This document shows, in pieces, positions 23,207 through 35,599 of a stretch of DNA of 64,000 nucleotides. How positions within the stretch are numbered: the stretch's first letter is position 1; each line of letters opens with the position of its first letter. The DNA comes from Gigaspora margarita (taxonomy: Eukaryota; Glomeromycota; Glomeromycetes; Diversisporales; Gigasporaceae): NCBI GenBank assembly GCA_009809945.1, contig WTPW01000764.1, forward strand, positions 157,595 through 221,594, in the 5' to 3' direction. The notes beneath the pieces were generated by a model. It saw only the letters and a program-made list of their open reading frames with translations. It made no database searches and was not told where the DNA came from. Made by a program: the position numbers and the translations under genes.

Positions 23207-23531
23207 CCATTTAAGAGATAGTTTCTATTATAATTTTGTTATAAACCTTACTATTTTGGTGATATACAGTATATGACTTACTAATGCTTATTATTACATT
23301 AATCACATCTCAATCCAATTTCAAAGATACAAAATGCACATAACAAATGAAATTTAATTCATTAAGAGAAAAGCAAATTGATTGACAACTGATTCATTAA
23401 AAAAATTTAATCAACTTTGCTATATTCAAAATGCCATAATTAGAACATAGAAAAATTTATTGGTTATGATAATATATTAAATCTGCTGATTATTTGCACA
23501 ATTAGTGTATAATAGATTTATCATTTATTTG

Positions 23532-24529
23532 TTTTTTTTTTTTTGATGTTAATGGTGAGACCTTGCTCTTATCTTTATTAAATTTAATGGAAACTTTTAC
23601 AATTGGAAAAAACTTCATAATTTAAATCTAATGCTAAGAAAAAGAACTCAAACATATAGCTAGATAAACAAAAGTAGACCTAGTACTTATCTGTGGCCTA
23701 AACCAACCAGAGTGGCCAAAGCTCACCTAGATTTGGGGATTAGTTAATATACTTGAAGGGTGTATAAGATATTTAATCCAGTGAGGGTACCAAAATTCTA
23801 CTTTCTGAATAGAGGTATTTATAATAGAGTTATTATTATTAGTTTGAGTTAAATGTGTAGTAATTACAGAAGATCCAGAAGGTATAGACTGGTTTTGTGA
23901 AGTTGCTTGTTGGTATTGTGATCTTGAAGTACAGTATGGGATCCAAATTTTTGTATAGATTTGTTGGTTGAGATGAAGTAAAAATTTAATTGTAAGAGAA
24001 CTAGCAAGTTTTGAAGATAGAGTAATTTCTTGTATTATATTTATTAGTTCTAGTNGAATAAGACCTNATAGGGTTGAGTATAGTAAAGGCTTATGTGAAA
24101 AATGGTGAATTTGCAAACTATCAAGTTTTAAGATTTGGGAGTGAAGATATTTAGTCTGAGTTGGGGAAATATCTAGTTTGTTAGGACTAATTATTTGGTT
24201 TAAAGAAATGTTTATAAGGTCCAGTAATAGATTGGTATCTGGACAAAGGGCCCAGTGCAAAGCACTACTTGCCTGTTGGCATATATGACAAATGTTAGAG
24301 TATGATGGATATCTTTTATGAAGGATATGTGGGGAGGGAAGCTCATCTAGTAATAATTTGACTCTAAAAGATTTTAGAGTAGAAGATTGAAAGCTGTGTG
24401 AAAAATTGGTAATTTTTTGGTTATTATTAATATATAACCATGAAGCATTCCAGTTAATAAGTTGTGAGATTGAGTTCCATTGTTGAAAGCAGTTTTGTGA
24501 TGTCCACCATGCAATTATATGTGCTCTGC
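23532..24529 (-). mobile_element. LINE, 5'-truncated copy
   Basis: It is flanked by a 16-bp duplication ATTTATCATTTATTTG (23516-23531 and 24530-24545), ends at a poly(A) tail (poly(T) from 23532), and shares the 3' UTR block GGTGAG...GACCACTCTRGTAGGTTTAGG with the LINE copies at 32472-39345 and 59096-60231. Confidence 0.9.
23727..24529 (-). pseudogene. LINE C-terminal coding remnant
   Basis: The frame covers the end of the LINE polyprotein: a Cys-x2-Cys-x7-His-x3-Cys zinc motif (CHICQQASSALHWALC, near 24255-24305), then about 170 residues ending WYPHWIKYL...LTNPQI. The same zinc motif and IW(I/K)PYC(T/S) element occur in the other copies. The zinc-motif part is upstream of the first Met of the open frame. 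Two ambiguous bases lie inside. Nuclease, RT and RNase H parts are missing through 5' truncation. Confidence 0.7.
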
Positions 24530-24549
24530 ATTTATCATTTATTTGTAAT

Positions 24550-27057
24550 TGATCTATTACTATAAATTACATATACCTTAAAAGCTAAAATTTATTTGCA
24601 CACTTATACTTACCAAGCAATGCCATAAGGGCCATTAATGTTAATGATGTGTATTTGATATAATCAATATTGTAAATTTCTCATAACATGTGATCATGTC
24701 CATTTATGCCATCTAATTTTTACACATGCAGAATGATTTGTAAAAATGTATAGAACACTTATAATGAGATGATAGTTTTATTTAAGGAGATTTTCTGAAG
24801 CATAGCAAGAATGTTTTTACTTCTACTCCATTTTATACAATATTTGTTAAAGATATCTAATCAAACTTTTAGATTAGGTAATACAACATATCTCTGTATA
24901 TTATAAAAAAATAAAATATTTAGATATATTTTATTGCTTTGAACACCTATTAGCTCCTGATAACCTAGTTATAAAAAGCAATGATCAACAATCTGAATTT
25001 ATTCAGCCATGATCAGTTTTGATCAGCCTTAATTGAAAAGTGTTGTATAACATAAACATTGATTATTTCCATTCTAATTAAGATCTGATAATCTATTCTG
25101 ATCTATTAAAATTGAATGATCAATTTCTGGCTAAATTTTTTAAATGCAAATATTTTAAATTTTATTAATTAATCAAAGGTTCATTATTAAGTAAAAAATA
25201 TTCTTTACAAGCTTGTATATTAGTTAAACATAAAAACTTAATTTGAAAAATTTTTGATTTGTCTAGTTTCTAGTAATAACCCTATATATTTAAAAATTAT
25301 AATGGTAACAAAGTAATCAAGCATATAAAAATTTATAAGTAATTAGATGCATAATCTGATATAAATGTACTATAAGTTATAAGTATTCAGATACATACTG
25401 TTACAACTGATTGGGAGAGCAATGTGCACAATTGCACAGTTTAGCTCCAGTCACAACTTAAGTTAGTTTATTATTAAAGGACAGCTTTTTATTAATTTGT
25501 ATTTAGAAGATAATTAAAGTCTGGGATGAACTTTATTAAAGAAAAAACTTGGGCTTTAAATACATTTTTAATTATTAAAAACTACTGGGCTACATTTATT
25601 TCTCTTCTTTACATATTTGAAAAACCTTATTATTTACTTCCAATTTCATTCACAACTTTTACTAGCAATATTGCTTACAATTATTGCTTACAATATTATT
25701 CACAATTATTTCTTTCAATATTTACTAACAATTTTTCAAACAGAAGTTAACAATTATACAACAAACAATTATTAGGTATCTCTAAGCTTCTATTACAACT
25801 TAAAATCTTGTAATTTCAAATGGCTTGGGTTATGGTGGTAGCTTCAGAAATTGGCTAGTTGGATGATGAATTGGAAGTAGCATCATTTAACCAAAATTTA
25901 GATTAACTTGGTTCAAAAGTGGCATGTTAGATTTGGCTAAGTGGTTGGGCAAAGTTTTGGGATAGTTTAGAGAAATACTCAGATTTATAGTAGAATAACA
26001 GATATATAACTTTATATATATATCAGATATACATGTATTATTTAGTAAAAATAATAAAGAACATTTATATTATATATGATTTGTTTTATTAAAGCAAAGA
26101 TAGAAATTAACTATTATTTCCAAGGGTATATGGCCTTTATTTATAATTTTTCAGTTTTTATTTTTATATATCGAATCATCTATATAATTATTATTTATTA
26201 TATATCTTGAATTGGCCTTATAGCTATTATTATTATGATCCATCAGACTATTGATTTAATTCTGATTACCCTTATCTGGTATATCCATCAGATCTGTGAT
26301 TTCTGAAGTATCTGGCCAAAGGACCCTAGACATCTCTCATATATATTATAACTAGATTTTGGCCAATTTTGATTTAATTTGCTAAAAATAACAAACCTAT
26401 AATTGTTTAAATAGCTTTTGATCCAGTGATCAAAATTGAATGAACTTTTTTGTTAAATGCATCTCATGAGCCAATACATATGTAATACATACATACGTGC
26501 TATTTGAATGTGCTATTTTATATGACATGATATTATGTACCACCCTTTGCCATAATGTCTGTACCATTTTTACTGTGCCATTCCATAAAATGCTCCTGTA
26601 TTTACTATATGATCCATGCCATTTTAAGCATTCCCAATACCAACTTGTACTACTACCCATACCACTTTTCTTACAGGGCATAGAGTATAAATAATGAAAA
26701 TAATGCCTTTTGAAATGACTTACCCAATCTATGAAAAGAACTTTTAGCTATAATTCATATGCTAAAATTATAGAAAATTTATTTAGAGTAACAGCTATTT
26801 ACAATAATTACTAACTATACCAAATATAATATTGAACAGAGCTGCGTAATATATTGAGAATCAAAATTTTTAATATATAGATTATACTAACAGAAAAGTT
26901 CACTTTATAGATTATTATATTATGATAGGATTATAAATTATATCTAATTTAGAAAATTAATAATCTAAGTACATTCATATATAAACTTCTACTTTACTTA
27001 TTTTAACAATAACAATATGCATAAATATAGTATAAGTAAACAGATACCTATTCATGA
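24550..27057. other. AT-rich gap, no gene recognised
   Basis: Frames at 25526-25750 and 26430-26694 are short, and 26430-26681 and 26497-26694 overlap on opposite strands. I saw no motif, signal or repeat that supports them. Confidence 0.5.
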
Positions 27058-27065
27058 ATGGGTGA

Positions 27066-27709
27066 TAGAGGTCTTAGTGGATCAGGTTGAATCAGGTTTG
27101 GGCTGACCTGAGTCAGACCAACTTGGGTCAAAACCTGATCCAGGTCTGACCTGCCTTATATCAAACCCGACCAAGATCTGACCCAGCTCATATCAAACGT
27201 GACTTGGGTCTGACCCAACCCAACCTGGGTTAAATCTGGTTAATAATAGTTGCTACATAGTAAAGTCTAAATTTTACTATGTAAATCAATAATGTCCCCT
27301 TAAGTAAACTTGTTTGAGAAATTAAAATGCAAATATACTGAAATTTTCATCAAATTGGAGAAAAGTTTATTATTTGACTTTTAATTTTTACATTCAACAA
27401 AAAATTAGAATCTTTTTAAAAAATATGTTCAGCAAAAGTAAGAATTAAAAGTCAAATAATAAAATTTCTCTAATTTGGATAAAAATTTTAGAGTATATGT
27501 ATTTTGTTTTTTCAAACAAGTTTATTTAANNAGATTTTATCGATTTATATAGTAAAATTTTGACTTTACTATGTAGCAACTACTTGTGATTATTGAATAT
27601 AATCTTGACCTGGATCTGATCCAACTCATGCTTGATCTGACCTGATCTGACCCAGGTTGGATCAGATCTGAGTTGGGTTGGGTCAGACCCAACCCAGCTA
27701 AAACCCCTA
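27066..27709. mobile_element. hAT-like MITE rich in GGGTCAGACC motifs
   Basis: Ends TAGAGGTCTTAGTGGATCAG and GACCCAACCCAGCTAAAACC...CCTA are imperfect inverses, with 8-bp flanks ATGGGTGA (27058-27065) and ATAGATGA (27710-27717) matching at six of eight positions. The arms are built of short GGTCTGACCC / GGGTCAGACC units. It hosts a mariner-like MITE. Confidence 0.6.
27249..27580. mobile_element. Palindromic mariner-like MITE, copy 1
   Basis: Ends GTTGCTACATAGTAAAGTC and GACTTTACTATGTAGCAAC are flanked by TA. The arms pair over most of the element. A second copy is at 50251-50585. Two Ns lie inside. Confidence 0.85.
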
Positions 27710-27899
27710 ATAGATGATCTGCTTATTAATAGATAATCCATGTATTATATTAAACTAGTTTATTAAAAACATGATCTGGTTAGTAATTTTTTAGGGTCAG
27801 ATAATTAGCTACATAGTTTTCTGGATCAAAGGTTGGAACTTTAGATTCTAAAAATTTATATTGTACTTTATTTCCAAATTTACTATTGTCCCAATATAG

Positions 27900-28441
27900 T
27901 GTCACAGTGGTGAGCAGTATGCGGCATACTTGCTATAAATTAAGGTAATAGGCAATCGATCAATCAACAACTTGTGCATGTGATGCATGTGATCGATCAG
28001 GAATTATGATTATGAGATCAATAAATTGATCAATTATGGGTGATCGGTAAATTATATGCCAGGGTAAGGGTAACAATCGGGTAACGGATCGTTAGTAAGA
28101 TCAATAGAATATGCACATGAAACATGTAGTAAATATGAAGTAATTAATAAGAGACAATGGATCGTATGATCCATATATGATGTAAATAATATATGAGCCA
28201 AATTAAATATTTAAGCAAAGTGATTAGGGTAGTTAAAGGGGTTCATTAATTAATCATTAGTTAGTTTTTAGTTAGTATCGATATCCCTTTTGTAATAAAC
28301 AGCTTATATTAATAACAAATAAAGTTAATAGAAACACTTGCCTTATATAAGTTTGGTTCGTTTAGTGCCTAATTAATTTATAGTGCCTCTACCATCCGGG
28401 TTAGGCTTTTCTTTGATGAAATCATTGATTAACCCATGACA
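27900..28441. mobile_element. Solo LTR, 542 bp
   Basis: It starts TGTCACAGTGG, ends AACCCATGACA (TGTCA...TGACA) and is flanked by a 4-bp duplication ATAG (27896-27899 and 28442-28445). It contains AATAAAG near 28319 and TTATATAAG near 28343. It is unrelated in sequence to the LTR at 7738-8819 but has the same duplication length. Confidence 0.75.
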
Positions 28442-28904
28442 ATAGAAACATCTAAAGCAAAGACAAATCATATGATCAACTACCAATCAAATATAGAATA
28501 TTGATAATTGTTAGCAAAGCAAAATAAGAAATAAAAGCAAAAAACTAAAAAAATACAAAAGATAGCAGTCTAAACCTACTTCAATATATTAATTAAAAAT
28601 GACTGAAAGGCAATTTTGTTTATATATATCTATTTAAACTTATTCTAATTCTAATATAGAATAATTCTAACCCTAAAGTTAATTAAAAAATTATTAAATA
28701 TGAGTTGGCTCTGCTTTAGATATTCCCAATATAGTAACTCTGCTAATCCTATTTGGATCATCAATTAAAGTTCTTTTGATTCTTTAATAAATAAAAGAAA
28801 TATCAGTAATATTGGTAATTTTGGTAATTTATATAATAAAGTAGCAATAGAAAATTTAATAATTTAAGAAAATTAAATAGTAATATGTTTTATAATATAT
28901 TGCC

Positions 28905-29335
28905 TAGGGATATAGTAACATAAGAAATTCATTAAGTTGTTATTCCAAGTGATAGGTCTAGAGTTTGAATCCCACTAAAGATATTTTTAAAAAACTAAAC
29001 TTTTATTATAGTAACTGATTTGTATTAATTGGATTAATAAATCTGTAATTTAGATTCACCAAAATGAAGAAGCTAACTAGGCATTTGTGTAGCAATATAT
29101 GGAAAGATGTATTGGTAGTACAAATATATTATAGTTTTAAAAGTGCTACAAATTCTAGGACTAGCAGATTGGAATCTGGTTAGCAAGATCTGAGTAAAAA
29201 GTAGCCAGACCTTCAATGGGTTTTGGAAATAGGAGTACAAATGCAATTAGCCAAAAGAGGAATGAAATAGTACTAGGATTAGATGAACTTTGCAAGGGCA
29301 AAAAATAGGCAATAGTAGCAGTTTAAGAAGCATAG
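28905..29335 (+). mobile_element. Decayed copy of the tRNA-headed retroposon
   Basis: The B-box segment GAGTTTGAATCCCACTA and downstream blocks (TAACTGATTTGTATT, AGCTAACTAGGCATTTGTG, AGCAGATTGGAATCTGG, AGGGCAAAAAATAGGCAA) match in order the minus strand of 21661-22658, with an internal deletion and many transitions. Confidence 0.7.
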
Positions 29336-29339
29336 TGTA

Positions 29340-30320
29340 CATTTGTTTTAATTGGTTAAAAAATGTAAACAATACAATGTAGATCATTATATAAATTTAG
29401 ATTTGCAGATCACTACAAAATTTTTTGATGCACCTAAATTTGACTTCATACTTGCAGAGCGTCCTTTTGATTGGCTAATGTAGATCAATTGAATGTAGAT
29501 TGTTTTACAAATATTTATATTAATTTTAGAGTACTTCCTATATGAAAATGCAAGTCGCTTATATAATATATTGGCCAATTTGTTTTGACCCCAAAATTAG
29601 CCAATCAATGATTGAGAATTATTTGTTATTAAAATTTATTACAAGATGAGTTTTTACAAAAATTGTCTTTTAAATTTACTTTTAAGCCATAATTAAGTGT
29701 AGAATATTGCAATATCTACATGTTTTATTATTAGCTAAAAGTAGATTAAAAAGGCTATTTTCCTGTAAATTACTTCTGGATTCGCTCTTACCTATTATAC
29801 AACCAATTGTTCAAATGACAAACTGATTGTTCACTACATAAAAAGACTTGAGAACTTCAACAACTAGTGATAGTGCTTTCTTTTATGGCTTAGTGTAGTT
29901 GTTTTTTAAGTATTTATTGCTTGTCTATCTCATATAAAGGCTAAAAGGCTTTTTTTATTTAATGTTTCATTTGTTATTCTTCACATTATTTAATAGCAAA
30001 AGTTCATGTAACTATTTATCAAAAAAGATTTCTAAAAATCAAATTAGCAGATATAACAAGTGGCTAAGCATGTTACCTACAATTGAATTTTTGGAATATG
30101 TTTGTTTTTTTGCTTTACTAGCAGTTAATAGGTTTAATTCAGTATAATCCCATTCCTAGAAGACTTTTACTAATGCCGCATTTTGCTAATAGCCTAATAG
30201 TATGTAGCTAAATTAAGCTCGTAAAATATTGGCTTTTTTTTCAAAAATGAGCTAATATAGTTTAACAAGTAATTACAAAAAGGATCTGAATAATGCTTAA
30301 CAGCTTGCATATGGTATATG
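29340..30320. other. AT-rich gap, no gene recognised
   Basis: Frames at 29387-29578 and 29962-30147 are short and lack supporting motifs. Confidence 0.5.
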
Positions 30321-30322
30321 AA

Positions 30323-31315
30323 CTATCAAGTATAATTAAAAGGTAATTGAACTTTATTAGAGTTGGCTTTTGTGTTTTTTTTGTTATATTTAGTGTTACT
30401 TTAGCATCTAATATTTCAAATTTGTAATTAGTAGTTATAAGAGAAATCTGAATATAAGTATGGTACAAGTGTTGTCAAGAACAAAAAAAACTGATTAAAT
30501 GGTATTTGAAATTTACCAGGAGTTAATTTTTTTTATTAAATATTACTTTTATTAAACTGTCAATTAAATATCTAATACAGTTTCAAAATTGTTATCAGTG
30601 AATATATGTGTAGTAACCAGTATTATGAAATGCTAAAATGCAATTAACTAAAATAGAGCACTGTACTTGGTTATATTTCTGGTACACCATATGATCAAGT
30701 TGTAGTATATAGTATAGTTACTTATATTTATATATGCAAAAGTATTCGCTCATTTGAGTATTAGACTTGTGGATATTACACATGGTTTTACTGTAATACT
30801 TGTACACTATGTACACTATTAAGATCACGAAAAAAAATGTTGATGCTTAAGTTTTTATCTCTAATGCCATAATGCTTTATTTTTATTAATTAAATAATAA
30901 AATTAATTTGTTAAACTATTTTTCTTTAATTAAAATTTACTTTTGAACGATTAACTAAAATGCATAAAGACACCTTTAATTAGTCTTTAAATTTGAAATT
31001 AACTAAAAATTATTAAGGAATCAGTATTTTTATGAACTTTTTTTTAAAACATTATTTTGATTATATAATTTTAAAATTTGTAATTAAAAAATATTTTAAT
31101 AAAAAAAATCAACTCTTAGTAAATTACAAATACTATTTAATCATTTTTTTTCATTCTTGACAATACTTATGCTATATTCATATTTGAATTTCTCTTATAA
31201 CTACTATTACAAATTTTGAAACTATAATAGACACTAAAGTAACACTAAAAAGTAACAAAAAAAACACAAAAGCCAACTCTAATAAATTTTAATTACCTTT
31301 TGATTATACTTGAGA
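30323..31315. mobile_element. Element with long (~170 bp) terminal inverted repeats
   Basis: CTATCAAGTATAATTAAAAG at the left pairs with CTTTTGATTATACTTGAGAG at the right. The match continues through AGAGTTGGCTTTTGTG, TAGTGTTACTTTAG and AGTAGTTATAAGAGAAAT to about 30500 / 31140. Target duplication is unclear. No coding sequence. Confidence 0.75.
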
Positions 31316-31319
31316 GCAC

Positions 31320-32458
31320 CCTAAATATACTTACTAAGGTGTGGAATTCATCAAATAAAAATGGTATTGATTATTTTCAAGAAGATCTCATCTTATCAGA
31401 TCATTACATACAGAATCAATTGCTTCAATATAGGGTCAAATTATTCTAAGTTTCAGGAATAAAGGAATAAATATAGTATTAACTAAAATTCAAGTTGATT
31501 TAGGATGCAATTAATAAAACAACAATTTTTGGAGCAATAGTCTAAAAAATCCATAAGTCCTAAAATGCTCTTTTTGCAAACCTTACTTGCATCACTTTGT
31601 AGTTAGCAACATGTTTGTATTCATGTTTTGCTACAAACTTGACTTTATTTATTTGTACATCACTATATATAGAATCAATGATTAGCTATAGGCAGCACCC
31701 ATTCCATATTGCTCAACTTTTATATAGTTGATTTGTAGCAAGTCATTTAGCTGCATGAGTAGTTCAGTCTGTGATTTGCTCATAGTGGGTCCAAATACTA
31801 TCAGTTAGTGAAGTATTACCATGTCACTAGTTGCTTGAATTAATAAAAAAAGCATTAAGTTTGAAGCAAAAAAAAGTTTATATAATGATTATTACCAATT
31901 AACTTATACATTAAATACCGTATTACAGTATTACTTGCCTAAATTTGCCCTCTAATAAAAATTTTAGAGATATTTGATCTATACTGATCTTTTTTTCTAG
32001 AAGACATTAAAAGAGTTAAAGAGCACTATTATATAGTTTAAAAAAATTTTATTATATGAAACTACAAGTTGCTAATTGATGATGTAGTTTTTTATAGTAA
32101 GAGTTACTTAAAATTTTTTTATATTGTGTAACCCAGTGATCTTCAAACCAATCAAATCGAATGTCTGTCATGCTAGTTTAAGAGCACTTCTAACTGCAAG
32201 TATTGGTTGACACTATAATATAAATTACTGAAAATGATAATACTTTTGTAATACAAAAGCTACTCTAGCAGTGTTTTAGTTAAGAATTCAGCTATGTGGC
32301 TTGTTCTAAATGTACAAAAACAGAATCCAGAATGATGTACTAGTGAAACAAGTATAATTGACAGAAAAAACAGATGATTAGAGAGTTTAAATAAACAATC
32401 TCATAATTGGATATAGGTATGGTAGCTAATATAAAACTGCACCAAAAGTGTAAATAGA
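31320..32458. other. AT-rich gap, no gene recognised
   Basis: No repeat, frame or motif was found that I can support. Confidence 0.5.
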
Positions 32459-33705
32459 TAGTTGTACTTTCTTTTTTTTTTTTTTTGGTGTTAAGGTGAG
32501 GTTTTGCCTCTGTCTTTATTAATAATTTGAGAATAAAACCTCTGGGGGTTCTATAAATTACAAACTATATTTACAAGAATCAAGACTCAGACTGTAAATA
32601 GTAATACTACTTAGCTAATCTGCAACCTAAATCTACTAGAGCGGTTAAAACTCACCTAGGTTTGGATATATAAAATAGAGTTTGTAGGGGTACCAAAGTT
32701 GATCCAGTTGTATAACCAAATTTCAATTTTATGAATTGCGAGACCAATAGGAGGGCACCTATTGTCAATATCATTGTGTTGTTGATCAGGCATGCCATAG
32801 GTACAATTATAAGTATAGGAGGTCCGAGTATAAGATAATTGAGTACTTGTAGAATGGTATATAGTATGTTGTGGTTGAATATTATTAATTGTGTATATTT
32901 TGTGATATTTTAGATAGTAAAGTAATAGTAAGTTGTATTGCAAGTTTGTTAGAAGTGTTAGTTTGAGTAATAGTATTAATGATTGGTATAGGAATAAAAC
33001 CTTGTAATGTTGAATAAATTGAAGGAGAGATAGAAGTTGGTGGTTGCATAAAAGAAAGACAATAATGATGAATTAAATTATGATGTAGTGCAGATAGTTC
33101 TGTAGCTGAGATATCTAACACTTGTTGTGTAAAAGTATCTTTTATTGCTTGTTGAATAATAGAAAGCAATATGTTGTTATTGGGACAAATTAACCAATGG
33201 TGATTTTGTTCATGTTTGTTACAGGTAATACATGAGTTGTTATTAAATATAGTAGGGTAGAGGTANTGTAAATGTGCTAGAGTAGGTAAAATATTGAGNA
33301 GGTTTTTAATGNNAAATGTTTTGGAATTGCTTAATTGAAAGTTAGTNTAGTTGTATNATCTTTTATNNTTGTTGTTTANNAAAAGCCACGTAGCGTTCCA
33401 ATCAATTTGGTGTGAAATTGGTATAATGTTTTCCATACGGTGTTGAGATGACCATATTGAAATTGTATAAGCATTACAGATATTTTTAATTGTGTGTCGA
33501 GTAGGTTGTTCAATATAGTATTGTTTATATTGAAGTGCAAAAGAAGGATTATAGATATTGTTGTAGTTAAATAACAGAACAAGGTGCTGATGAATGTTGT
33601 TGCGCTAAGTTATTAGCTACATTATTGTATATATTATCACTGTGTGCTCTTACTTTGTGTAAATGTAGTTGATATGAATAAGATTTAATAAGATTAAGAA
33701 GTATA

Positions 33706-34290
33706 AGGTAAAAAGGGGTAATTTGGCAAACTTAATATAACTAATATAAAAACTTTTTTATTTTAATATTAAAAATTTTTATTTTTTGTATTTAACTTTA
33801 TATATGATTTAGAATTATTTTATAAAAAAATTAGTAATATAATATCTTGTTTTAATGTGATATTAAATGTATTATACATTGTATCAAAAAGCTTAAATTT
33901 TAGAGAGTAGGGGTAATTTGGCAAATTGATAGTATCTTGTGTGATCTAGTGGTTAGAATTGAATAATTTTTATACCATTCGATTTGTCTCGATGAGATGA
34001 ATCAAATTATATAAAGTTTATCTGATTCTAATCACTGGATCACAAAAAATCATCAATTATATGTTGCACCAAAATGATCCTTGAGGGGTAATTTGGCAAA
34101 GTGTAAACATAACAAAGAATTGAAAATATCTTGTGACCTAGTGATTGGAACCAGGTGAGCTTGGTACTATTCGATTCGTCTCATCAAGGCAAATTGAATG
34201 ATATAAAAATTATTTGATTCTGATCATTAGATTATTCAATACCAAAATTTGCCAAATTACTCCTCTTTGCCAAATTACCCCTTTCTACCT
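33706..34290. mobile_element. MITE inside the LINE, TA target
   Basis: Ends AGGTAAAAAGGGGTAATTTG and CAAATTACCCCTTTCTACCT are flanked by TA (33704-33705 and 34291-34292). Internal copies of GGGGTAATTTGGCAAA lie at about 33909 and 34085. It separates two parts of the LINE RNase H coding region. Confidence 0.85.
33941..34233. repeat. Two more copies of the ~100-bp palindromic module
   Basis: Copies at 33941-34042 and 34132-34233 keep ACCATTCGATTTGTCTCGAT and ACTATTCGATTCGTCTCATC cores with outer GTGATCTAGTGGTTAGAA / GATTCTAATCACTGGATCAC arms. They match the modules at 2494-2773 although the host MITE's ends and target differ. Confidence 0.7.
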
Positions 34291-35599
34291 TATGCCAAAT
34301 TGGCCAGTAGTTATAAGAAAAGATTTTGTGAGCAGATAGTGGTTTAGATATAAGTTTAAAATATTTAGAAATAATTGATTGTGAGTCTGTATAGATGTGA
34401 ATAGAACTATGCCATGGGCATGTGCTAATAGCAGAGAGTATTGATACTAGCTCAGTTTTGTATAATGATGAACAAAATTGAATTTAGGCTGTAAAATTTT
34501 GGATTGTTTGATTGTTAGCAATTAGTGTCCATCTAATGCCCATATTGCATTGCTCTGTGGAAATATTTTTAACTGATCTATCAGTATAGAATATAAATTC
34601 AGATTGGGTAGAGTTAGTTAAGGCAAGTTGGTAAAGTAGCTTGAAGGCTTGGTTGGTAGTAAATATTTCATAAATTGGATTACTATATATTGGAATAGTT
34701 GGTGGTGGTGGAGTATAGCTTGGATTACAAAGAGCAATTGAGTATAAAAGATCAAAGTAATTTGCATGAAGGTTTAGTTTGTTAGAAGATGAAGTATAGT
34801 TTTTTCTTCCTAGAAATTTGGTAGATAGAGTAGCAGAAATATTAAAGGTACAATGATTTTGAATACAAAAGGAGTTAAGGTTGCATCCTAAGCAAGGTGT
34901 ACAGGTAATATCTGGTGCAGGGTATAGTTCTGTATGCTGGTAGTCAAAGTTTGGTAGCCAGTGTGTAATTGAAATACTATTAGAATCTGATTAAACCTGC
35001 AGGCTTTACCAATAATAATATTGTTATTAAGATATGTAATTAGCCAAGTATTAGATTTAGTAGTATAATAGCCAGTATTAAAAGCTAGAGAGCTGACTAA
35101 AGGTAATTGTAAATTTGACTGTATAGTTCGAGTGGTGTAATTAGCCAAAATAGTATTTTCTAATACAGAAAACNATTTTGGCTGTTTGCCAGTTGGTAAA
35201 TAATTTACTCTTGGTGAGATATGTTGCCAAGCTAGAAGTATAGAATTGTCAGCTGAAGTTAGTTGTTCTATATACAGAATTCTTTTTTTCTGTAATTGTT
35301 GTTTGAATATTGAATAAAGTGAATGTGTATTAAAAATATCTTCTAATAGTTTGTAAGGGTGGTTGATAGTATGTGGTAATGAAAGATTGGGATTGATAGT
35401 AATTGTAAAATTTAGATGTCTTAATAGTTGTATGATTTTAAAAGTTGTAATATGTTTGTTAGGTCCATTAATTATTGGATTAGGGTGTGCAAGAATATTA
35501 ATAGTAGACCAAAGGTTGTTTTGTAGTTGTTGTAGTCTAATATGTGTGCTTGTACCAAGAAGATCTTGGTTATTAAGTCTAGTAAGAAAATTAGAGATA

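Larger units (their letters stand above)
19100..23345. repeat. Large tandem repeat with ~85-bp sub-units, interrupted
   Basis: The sub-unit reads roughly ATTTCTATTGTGAATTACTA, then TAAAAAATTCTGTTACAAAC, then a CTACTATTCTAATAAT-like part. Blocks lie at about 19100-19460, 20870-21245, 21275-21550 and 23215-23345. The last two were one block before the MITE at 21550-23206 entered. Between 19460 and 20870 only unassigned AT-rich sequence is seen. Confidence 0.6.
33000..34600 (-). pseudogene. LINE RNase H and C-terminal zinc region, split by a MITE
   Basis: Upstream of the MITE the minus strand gives YKTELVSILSA and IHIYTDSQSII (34380-34480), the Glu and Asp motifs of RNase H. Beyond the MITE it gives LHKVRAHSDNIYNN (33610-33670), the C-terminal RNase H helix. 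A CITCNKHEQNHHWLIC zinc motif follows near 33195-33240. The domain order matches I/Tad-like LINEs with RNase H after RT. Confidence 0.75.

Noticed and set aside
28966-28982. tRNA gene suggested by GAGTTTGAATCC
   Set aside because: It is the B-box of a decayed SINE copy; no complete cloverleaf can be formed.
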